Origin: CAZWRN01 sp964636275
GTDB taxonomy: Bacteria; Patescibacteriota; Microgenomatia; Daviesbacterales; UBA10151
NCBI GenBank assembly: GCA_964636275.1
Contig: CAZWRN010000010.1
Span: forward strand, 1-48,855
Direction of reading: 5' to 3'
DNA: 48,855 nt
Of the stretch, positions 42,828 to 48,855 are shown in pieces. The position numbers and the translations under genes are program-made. Under the pieces are notes generated by a model, which did no database searches, was not told the DNA's origin, and was given only the letters and a program-made list of their open reading frames with translations. How positions within the stretch are numbered: position 1 is the first letter of the stretch; each line of letters begins with the position of its first letter.

Positions 42828-43557
42828 TATTTTAGACCTCCCCCAAACTACAATAGATAGTGGGAAAATAATTCAGCAAAAAAAGATATTTAAATCTGTT
42901 TATTCTGATTTCTATAGTATTTTCCAGTCTCATTCGCAAAATCTACCAAAAGGAAAAAAAATCGAACTTGGTTCAGGTGCTGGATTTATTAAAGATGTTA
43001 TCCCTGATGTTATAACCTCAGATGTCATTAAATTGCCCATGTGTGACCGAGTAATCGATGCTGAAAAATTGCCTTTTAAAAAAAACTCCCTGTCTGCTAT
43101 ATATTTATTAAACACATTTCATCATATTAAAAATCCAGCAAAGGCTTTAAATGAATTTAACAGAGTTTTAAAAAAAGGCGGCAAAGTGATTATGATAGAA
43201 CCAAACAACTCCTTTTGGGGAAGATTTATTTACAAAAATTTTCACTATGAGGGTTTTGATGAAAAAATTACTAAATGGAAAGTTGCTGGCAAAGGACCAC
43301 TTTCTGATGCCAACAACGCTCTTCCTGGGGTAATCTTCAAAAGAGACAAAGTAATTTATCAAGTTAAATACCCCCATCTACCAATAACGGTATTGTCTCC
43401 TCACACCCCTTTTATGTATCTGTTATCTGGTGGATTAAAAAAAAGACAGCTAGTTCCGACTTTTACTTATCAAGGATTTAAATGGCTGGAAAAAATTCTT
43501 TCACCATTAAATAATTACTTCGGAATGTTTATAACAATAGTCCTAACGAAAAATTAA
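42820..43557 (+). CDS. Class I SAM-dependent methyltransferase
   Basis: The 245-residue protein has motif I KIELGSGAGFIKDVIPDVIT (about residue 45), CDRVIDAEKLPFKKNSLSAI, and LLNTFHHIKNPAKALNEFNR followed by VLKKGGKVIMIEP. The middle segment (NSFWGRFIYKNFHYEGFDEK, SDANNALPGVIF) is a substrate-side insertion; the family with this insertion is usually near polysaccharide genes. Target unknown. It overlaps the acyltransferase stop, and its TAA overlaps the TAA of the convergent gene on the other strand (TTAA), with no terminator visible between the two transcripts. Confidence 0.9.
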   Translation: MANILDLPQTTIDSGKIIQQKKIFKSVYSDFYSIFQSHSQNLPKGKKIELGSGAGFIKDVIPDVITSDVIKLPMCDRVIDAEKLPFKKNSLSAIYLLNTFHHIKNPAKALNEFNRVLKKGGKVIMIEPNNSFWGRFIYKNFHYEGFDEKITKWKVAGKGPLSDANNALPGVIFKRDKVIYQVKYPHLPITVLSPHTPFMYLLSGGLKKRQLVPTFTYQGFKWLEKILSPLNNYFGMFITIVLTKN

Positions 43558-44435
43558 GCTTTAACAGCACTAACTCTCATCAGATCTGTTTTTCCCAACA
43601 AAGAATTAACTACCGCAAGTAAAATAGAGATAGGAAGTGTTAAATAAAAAAATATTAAACCAATATAAGGTAATCCAATATATGTATTTATCATTTTCAT
43701 CAGATTTAAACTAAAAGAACCATTCAATTTAAGTGGATAGGAAATTTTTATATTTTTAAAACCGTTTTGAGAAAATAAATACACCAGTGACTTTTTATTG
43801 TAATAAACCAAATGACCGGGCAAATCAAAATGACAATAATTCGTTTTAAAAATAGCCAAATTAAGCGAATCTAAATTAGGAAACTCAGCAAAAATCATTC
43901 CTTTATTTTTTAATACCTGAGAAGATTTTCTAATAGCTTTAGCAGGATATGTCAGATGCTCAAGCATATGCCAAAAAGTTAGCACATTAAAAGTATTTTT
44001 AGGAAGCTTTTTTATCTCAAAATCCCCCTGCCAGACTTTGTTAGGAACAAGATACTTTTTGATCAGCTTTACCTGCTCTTTTGATATCTCTAAGGCATAA
44101 GAATCCCAACCACTTTTTTTCATTGTATAAACAAAATCAGGTATACCGGCGCCTACATCCAACAATTTACCTTTATCCCTCCCGTAGGATTGCACAATCC
44201 AATCTGAATAACTCTGAAACAGCTGTAATTGGTTTAGATATTTACGAAGTCCAGTTGCCTCTTTCCAGTCAAAATACTGGCTGTGATAAGCATCTTTAAG
44301 TGCTTTTAAAGCTCTTTTACGTGGTCTCAAATTACCACCTGAACAAACTGGACAAATCAAATAATAATACCCATCCCTTGCCTGAATTTTCTCTTGCGGT
44401 ATAAAGTTATTTTCACAAATCAAACACTTTTCCAT
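43554..44435 (-). CDS. SAM methyltransferase with N-terminal zinc ribbon
   Basis: The 293-residue protein starts with two CxxC pairs (CLICENNF and CPVCSGG), a zinc ribbon often seen in sugar C- or O-methyltransferases of the Methyltransf_23 type. Motif I is KLLDVGAGIPDFVYTMKKSG, and NVLTFWHMLEHLTYPAKAIR marks the post-core region, followed by IFAEFPNLDSLNLAIF. The C-terminus has one or two hydrophobic helices (YIGLIFFYLTLPISILLAVV), which suggests membrane docking. The target sugar or lipid is unknown. Three bases separate its start codon from the stop of the GT2 gene upstream. Confidence 0.9.
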   Translation of the reverse strand: MEKCLICENNFIPQEKIQARDGYYYLICPVCSGGNLRPRKRALKALKDAYHSQYFDWKEATGLRKYLNQLQLFQSYSDWIVQSYGRDKGKLLDVGAGIPDFVYTMKKSGWDSYALEISKEQVKLIKKYLVPNKVWQGDFEIKKLPKNTFNVLTFWHMLEHLTYPAKAIRKSSQVLKNKGMIFAEFPNLDSLNLAIFKTNYCHFDLPGHLVYYNKKSLVYLFSQNGFKNIKISYPLKLNGSFSLNLMKMINTYIGLPYIGLIFFYLTLPISILLAVVNSLLGKTDLMRVSAVKA

Positions 44436-44438
44436 AAA

Positions 44439-45500
44439 TTAATAAGGACTATCAATTGAAATTTTCTTACCAAATCTAAATGCCTGCAGCCAATGCTTTT
44501 GAAAGTAATCAATGACACTGGTTTGTTCGAACAAAGTTAGCATCTGTTGGTCAGAGATCAACCGATGTGACTGAACCTGCCGTCTTTTTTTCATTAAATC
44601 GGAAAAATTTTCTATAGTCCATCCAAGTGACAACAGGAAACCAGCTAACGGAGCTGGATTTAGTCTAAAAATCAGATTGAATACCCCTCTAAAGGAATTA
44701 ACCAGCAAATAGATTGGCAGAAAACGCAGAATATTAAAAAATTCGTAGTTTTTAATAAATATCCAAGGAACTTTGGCAAAATGAAACTCCCAGTATATTC
44801 TTTTAATCCAAACATCTCTTGTCTGTTGAGTTTTTGACCAATGGTATGTAATTGAACGAGGCGCAAAATAATGTTTAAAACCATATAAATTGGTGCGCCA
44901 ATTAAAATCCCAGTCATCTGTGTTTATTTCTAGCATTTCATCAAAACCACCAACTTTCTCCCAGACTGATTTTTTAAAAAGTAGACCTGTCGCATTTGCA
45001 AAAGCTTGTTTTTCTTTAGTAAAATATTTTTTCCCATTCAGTCCAAAACCAACTGGAATTACCCAACCAAGTGATGCATGGATTTTCACCCCTGCATGCT
45101 GAATTATTTGTCTATTTTTAATATCCATTACTTTACCTTGTACCACTCCACATTCGGAATGTTTATTCATTACCACCACCATCTCTTTAAGCCACAAAGG
45201 ATCTACTTCAATGTCGTGATCCAACAAGGCAATCAAAGGCCCTTGTGATTTTTTAATTCCAACATTTCTAGTACCAGCTGCCAATTTTTTGACTTTGTTT
45301 TTGTAAATACGAATTTTGGAGTTATTTGAAAAATTCCGCTGTATTTTTTTTATCGTATCATCAGTTGACATATCATCAGCAATGATAACTTCAAAATGGG
45401 GATAATTTGTTTTCAAAACACTTTTTAATGCCTGATTTATAAAAGCCTCAGCGTTATAGGTGGGTATCACGATCGAAACGAAAGGATATATTTCTTTCAT
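44439..45500 (-). CDS. GT2 family glycosyltransferase
   Basis: The 353-residue protein has the GT2 N-terminus VSIVIPTYNAEAFINQALKS and FEVIIADDMSTDDTIKKI. The metal-binding triad is LIALLDHDIEVDPLWLKEM (DHD, about residue 95). VWEKVGGFDEMLEINTDDWD, then WRTNLYGFKHYFAPRSITYH, is the acceptor-side ED/W motif of rhamnosyl- and galactosyltransferase-like enzymes. Late hydrophobic stretches (FLPIYLLVNSFRGVFNLIF) suggest membrane contact. The ATG overlaps the stop of the upstream methyltransferase gene. Confidence 0.92.
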   Translation of the reverse strand: MKEIYPFVSIVIPTYNAEAFINQALKSVLKTNYPHFEVIIADDMSTDDTIKKIQRNFSNNSKIRIYKNKVKKLAAGTRNVGIKKSQGPLIALLDHDIEVDPLWLKEMVVVMNKHSECGVVQGKVMDIKNRQIIQHAGVKIHASLGWVIPVGFGLNGKKYFTKEKQAFANATGLLFKKSVWEKVGGFDEMLEINTDDWDFNWRTNLYGFKHYFAPRSITYHWSKTQQTRDVWIKRIYWEFHFAKVPWIFIKNYEFFNILRFLPIYLLVNSFRGVFNLIFRLNPAPLAGFLLSLGWTIENFSDLMKKRRQVQSHRLISDQQMLTLFEQTSVIDYFQKHWLQAFRFGKKISIDSPY

Positions 45501-46132
45501 CGATTCTCCTTAACAGCAATCTGATACATAGCAAACTCTGGATAAAAATAAATTACCGGAGACACAAAAAATGAAATCAAACTAACGATAGGAAAAAAGC
45601 TCCCGGGCAATTTCTTTATAAACGAATTTCTATATAAAGCTCCCCATCCCTGTCCATAAACTTTATATCCCATTTTTTTAAAATCACTGACATCCCATCC
45701 TGAAAGATGTTTTTGATAAGGATTCTGGTCTTGCTCAGACAGTTCTAACTGATGAAAAGGAACAAAACCAACCGGTGTCGAGATGATAATTTTTTTACCT
45801 TTCTTTTCCCATTCCCGTACAGCTTTTAGACCCTTTTTTTTAGGCAAATGTTCAATCGCTTGAGATACTAAAACAACATCATATGAGGATTTAAGCGTTT
45901 TTGGTAGATTCACAATGTCACCTTTGACAATCTTTGAATAAATTTTTTTAGATTTTGCCTTTTTTATTGAATCGGGATACAATTCAACACCTGTTAGTTT
46001 AAAATGACTATCTTTAAATAAATCGTAAGAAAAATTGCCATCACCACAACCCAAGTCGAGAACAGTTGATGGGCTGCCTACAGCTTTTTTTAAAATCCAA
46101 TGGTAACTGAAAGGAATTGATGATAATTTCAT
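45497..46132 (-). CDS. Class I SAM-dependent methyltransferase
   Basis: The 211-residue protein has motif I TVLDLGCGDGNFSYDLFKDS (about residue 22), GVELYPDSIKKAKS as motif II, and VVLVSQAIEHLPKKKGLKAV followed by KKIIISTPVGFVPFHQ. A late hydrophobic segment (FFPIVSLISFFVSPVIYFYP) may dock it to the membrane. It sits between two GT2 genes and shares 4 bp with the downstream one. The target is probably a glycan sugar (inferred from context). Confidence 0.9.
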   Translation of the reverse strand: MKLSSIPFSYHWILKKAVGSPSTVLDLGCGDGNFSYDLFKDSHFKLTGVELYPDSIKKAKSKKIYSKIVKGDIVNLPKTLKSSYDVVLVSQAIEHLPKKKGLKAVREWEKKGKKIIISTPVGFVPFHQLELSEQDQNPYQKHLSGWDVSDFKKMGYKVYGQGWGALYRNSFIKKLPGSFFPIVSLISFFVSPVIYFYPEFAMYQIAVKENR

Positions 46133-46158
46133 ATTTCTGGCTTTAAACTTGTCTTAAT

Positions 46159-47040
46159 TTAAACTTTGATTGTCATCCCGTCAATAGTTCCTTTAATATA
46201 ATTGGCAAATTCACCAATTCGATGTTGTTTGACTGATAGATATAAATAATACAACCCAAAACCAAGAGAAAGTGGTATAGAGGTAAAATAACCATATCTT
46301 CTCAAAAATATTATTCTATTGCGTCCAACATAATACAGCCTATTTAATAAACGTTTTTGAGCATCTGTTTGATCATAAGGTAAATCATGAAATGCCACAG
46401 CTTTAGGCATATAGTAGGTTTTAAAGCCCTTCAATAATGCTTTAAAACAAAAATCTGTGTCTTCATAAGTAGCAAAATAAATCGGATCAAATCCATTTAT
46501 TTTTTTAATAACATTTTTTTTGACTAATAAAACTGCCGGAGCAACCTGAACTTCCGTCGGATAATCATATTGACCCAGATCTTTCCCTCCTCTGAAAAGC
46601 ACTTGCCCAGTCCACAAGTTCATACCTGTTCCAGCCGACCAGATAACATCTTTTGGTTTAAGATAGTAAATCTTGGGTGTAATTATGCCCACTACAGATG
46701 ACTGTTTAAAACCTTTCATCAGTTCTTCTGTCATATGAATATCAGCAACCATATCGTGATCCATAAATAACACAAAATCTGACTTGGGAGAAATATTTTT
46801 GATGCCTTCATTTCTCCCACCAGTCACCCCCATGTTTTTGTTCATACTAATAATTCTAATTTTTTGGCCAAACCTCTTATGTAAAATTTGGCATGTGTTA
46901 TCAGTTGAAGCATTATCAACTATAATGATTTCATATATCTTTAAAGATTGTTTAAGTAAAGATTGAATTGAATTTACAACTGTCTTCACAGAATTATATG
47001 TTGGTATAATTACACTTATTTTATTACTTTTTAGATTCAT
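46159..47040 (-). CDS. GT2 family glycosyltransferase (rhamnosyltransferase-like)
   Basis: The 293-residue protein has KISVIIPTYNSVKTVVNSIQ and YEIIIVDNASTDNTCQIL at the N-terminus, FVLFMDHDMVADIHMTEELM as the metal site, and KKINGFDPIYFATYEDTDFC followed by KALLKGFKTYYMPKAVAFH. The last block is the E-D-x-D-acceptor motif common in dTDP-rhamnosyltransferase-like GT2 proteins. A hydrophobic C-terminal helix (SIPLSLGFGLYYLYLSVKQH) is present. It overlaps the upstream membrane protein gene by 17 bp. Confidence 0.92.
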   Translation of the reverse strand: MNLKSNKISVIIPTYNSVKTVVNSIQSLLKQSLKIYEIIIVDNASTDNTCQILHKRFGQKIRIISMNKNMGVTGGRNEGIKNISPKSDFVLFMDHDMVADIHMTEELMKGFKQSSVVGIITPKIYYLKPKDVIWSAGTGMNLWTGQVLFRGGKDLGQYDYPTEVQVAPAVLLVKKNVIKKINGFDPIYFATYEDTDFCFKALLKGFKTYYMPKAVAFHDLPYDQTDAQKRLLNRLYYVGRNRIIFLRRYGYFTSIPLSLGFGLYYLYLSVKQHRIGEFANYIKGTIDGMTIKV

Positions 47041-48855
47041 ATAACCTCATTTGACCTAATTGCCAGATCAATTCAAACTCACTATCGGAAATATCAGAAA
47101 TATTTGTTGATTTATTAATTAGCAAATAATCATATTGTTGACCTTTTTCAGCTTTTAAATATGGCATTGGTGTTTCTATCAAATTAAATCCCCCTGAACC
47201 GAAAACAATAAAAAGTTTTACATGATCTTTTAATAATAACCAGAGTGCTGCTCTTAATTGAATGTCAAAATTATTTGGATAATCCAAATACAACGTAGAT
47301 CCAGCCGGAATAATATTCAACAAGTCATATAAGCTGGGGCTAAGATAAGTTCCTTGATTAATAAATGAACTATTGATTTCATATAAATCCCCTTCAGAAT
47401 CTGAAAAGATTTTTTTAAAATAATGTGTGTTTCTAAGATCAATAAGTCTTTTTTGGTTTATATTACGATAATGATCCTTTGTTATGTATATATACTCTAC
47501 ACCAGTTTTCTTTAAACTTAATGGATTAATTGTAAAAATAACATCAACATACTCAGGACCTAAATCAGGAGTATGTACTTTATACCCCGTAGGACTTAGA
47601 GGAACCATCAAACCATAATTCTGTACTGCATTTAGACTAAGATAGCTGTAAGGTTGGTCAAATAGGTAGCCATCCAAAAATAGAATTTTACCTTGCGGAT
47701 GATTTTGTTTCATCCATTTTAGAATTTTATAATCTGCCATTTGACTATTAAAATTTGTATAACTATCTGCTTTTACTTGTTTTAATAAATACAACCCGGT
47801 AGTCAGTAAGGCTGGAACAAACAATAGCAGGATAAAAACTGATATTACTTTGACAGCAAATAATTTCCGAGATAACAAAATCAAACAATTTAACACGATA
47901 TTCAAACTAAGAATTAAGTAAATTAAATGTAAAAACCGACCTTGATTACCAGGATAAAATGTATGTTCAACTAGAAAAAAAGCTATTGTAGATCCCAGTG
48001 CACCTAGAAACAGCATATTACTGAATTGTTTTCTTACTAACCAATTTGAAAAGACTGCCAATATAAAATAGAAAAACAGGTGCGGTAGATAGATCATGAA
48101 ATTAACAGGTAAAATCAGTATTGTTCCACGAAGTTCACTAAGTCTGTATTTTAATGAATCTAAATGAAACAATAATTGGAATCTTGATTCAGAAGCTGGA
48201 GTCAAAACTGAATCCCGCAATGCACCTCCTACCAGAAAAAAACAAATAATAAATACTAATCCGGAAATAATCAGTGAGATCAATTTCCCTTTTTCACGAG
48301 ATTTTCTAAGTGCTGAAATTAACCAATATAAAAACATTAATCCCAGTGATGGGAGTACCACTTCATCGGTTGAAATTATTGGAAGAGCTAATATCCCTAA
48401 AAACACCAGCTGGAGTCTGAGTGTTTTCTTAAACATCATTTGTGACAATACCCATAATAAAAACATGCCCGCAAATGCAGCCACACGATGATTAATGTAA
48501 AATATTTCATTCAGATTTGAAGATCCACCCAATCTGTTTTTTACATCAGTAAAAATGGGTAGCTTATCAATTTGATGTACATAATCATAATTTATATAAT
48601 TTGCTAATTCAGAAGGTAAGGGAATAAATATTGCACCAAAAGATATAAAGAAAACCAAAGAGCATATCAAAGATAAAAAGGTTCTTCTGGTAAAAAATGC
48701 GGCAGCTCCCCAAAGTAAAAAGAAACCACCACTAATAATAAACATAGAAAAAAGAGTATGTATCAATGAGATTGAAACAGGAACAAGTGCATATATGGCT
48801 CCTTCATAAAGATAGATTCCTTGATGATGATTTGCCAAAATTGAAGGCTGCCATG
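47024..48855 (-). CDS. GT-C-like integral-membrane protein (N-terminus cut by window edge)
   Basis: The frame is open from the right edge; no start lies in the window, and a TTG at 48838 is an unlikely start because the frame continues upstream (WQPSIL precedes ANHHQGIYLYEG). About ten hydrophobic segments are followed by a soluble C-terminal region with CPR-typical tyrosine-rich sequence (GVEYIYITKDHYRNINQKRL). HHQGIYLYEGAIYALVPVSI is the visible part of what may be the first loop and second helix. A GT-C/GT39-like role is inferred from topology and neighbourhood only. Confidence 0.75.
   Translation of the reverse strand, partial: WQPSILANHHQGIYLYEGAIYALVPVSISLIHTLFSMFIISGGFFLLWGAAAFFTRRTFLSLICSLVFFISFGAIFIPLPSELANYINYDYVHQIDKLPIFTDVKNRLGGSSNLNEIFYINHRVAAFAGMFLLWVLSQMMFKKTLRLQLVFLGILALPIISTDEVVLPSLGLMFLYWLISALRKSREKGKLISLIISGLVFIICFFLVGGALRDSVLTPASESRFQLLFHLDSLKYRLSELRGTILILPVNFMIYLPHLFFYFILAVFSNWLVRKQFSNMLFLGALGSTIAFFLVEHTFYPGNQGRFLHLIYLILSLNIVLNCLILLSRKLFAVKVISVFILLLFVPALLTTGLYLLKQVKADSYTNFNSQMADYKILKWMKQNHPQGKILFLDGYLFDQPYSYLSLNAVQNYGLMVPLSPTGYKVHTPDLGPEYVDVIFTINPLSLKKTGVEYIYITKDHYRNINQKRLIDLRNTHYFKKIFSDSEGDLYEINSSFINQGTYLSPSLYDLLNIIPAGSTLYLDYPNNFDIQLRAALWLLLKDHVKLFIVFGSGGFNLIETPMPYLKAEKGQQYDYLLINKSTNISDISDSEFELIWQLGQMRLYESKK

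Overview
The window looks like a chromosomal fragment of an uncultured Patescibacteria/CPR bacterium, most likely Microgenomates-like. This placement is an inference. It rests on low GC, tightly packed and overlapping genes, shortened cell-wall enzymes, a DUF4012 protein, and very large families of integral-membrane GT-C/GT39-like glycosyltransferases. No rRNA or tRNA gene is visible. The code appears standard: murB-like, ftsI, the GT4 gene ending at 26176 and the 1088-residue membrane protein all end in TGA.

Region 1 (1-7740, minus strand) is a division and cell-wall (dcw) cluster read right to left: mraZ, ftsL-like, ftsI, murE, a MurB-like fragment, a MurF-like protein, mraY and a partial ftsW. 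rsmH is missing from its usual place after mraZ and sits alone 8 kb away on the other strand. The MurF-like protein has lost its P-loop, the MurB-like protein keeps only a degenerate FAD-type domain, and both Mur ligases lack the usual N-terminal domain.

Region 2 (7805-11244, minus) holds a membrane-anchored protein of unknown function, glycyl-tRNA synthetase and recO. The synthetase gene has a T-box riboswitch with terminator, a palindromic repeat in its leader, and an in-frame UGA exactly where a zinc-ligand cysteine is expected.

Region 3 (11315-16845) mixes a small membrane protein, a DUF4012 protein, an ExoY/WbaP-type sugar transferase, a GT4 enzyme, rsmH, and a gene coupled to rsmH that is split by an in-frame UAG.

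Region 4 (16846-48855) is a roughly 32 kb surface-glycan locus. It holds GT4 and GT2 glycosyltransferases, GT39/GT-C-like membrane transferases, an O-antigen ligase-like protein, a hexapeptide acetyltransferase, a Wzx-like flippase, two giant AftD-like membrane proteins with two small membrane proteins between them, a NodU-type carbamoyltransferase, an acyltransferase 3 and four SAM methyltransferases. The likely logic is as follows. The sugar transferase loads the first sugar on the lipid carrier, GT4/GT2 enzymes extend it, the flippase exports it, and membrane GT-C enzymes and the ligase complete it outside. Carbamoyl, acetyl and methyl groups then decorate it.

Most gaps between co-oriented genes hold imperfect hairpins built from different short words. 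Three transcription-unit starts have a -10 box only 7-9 nt before the ATG, which suggests leaderless mRNAs.
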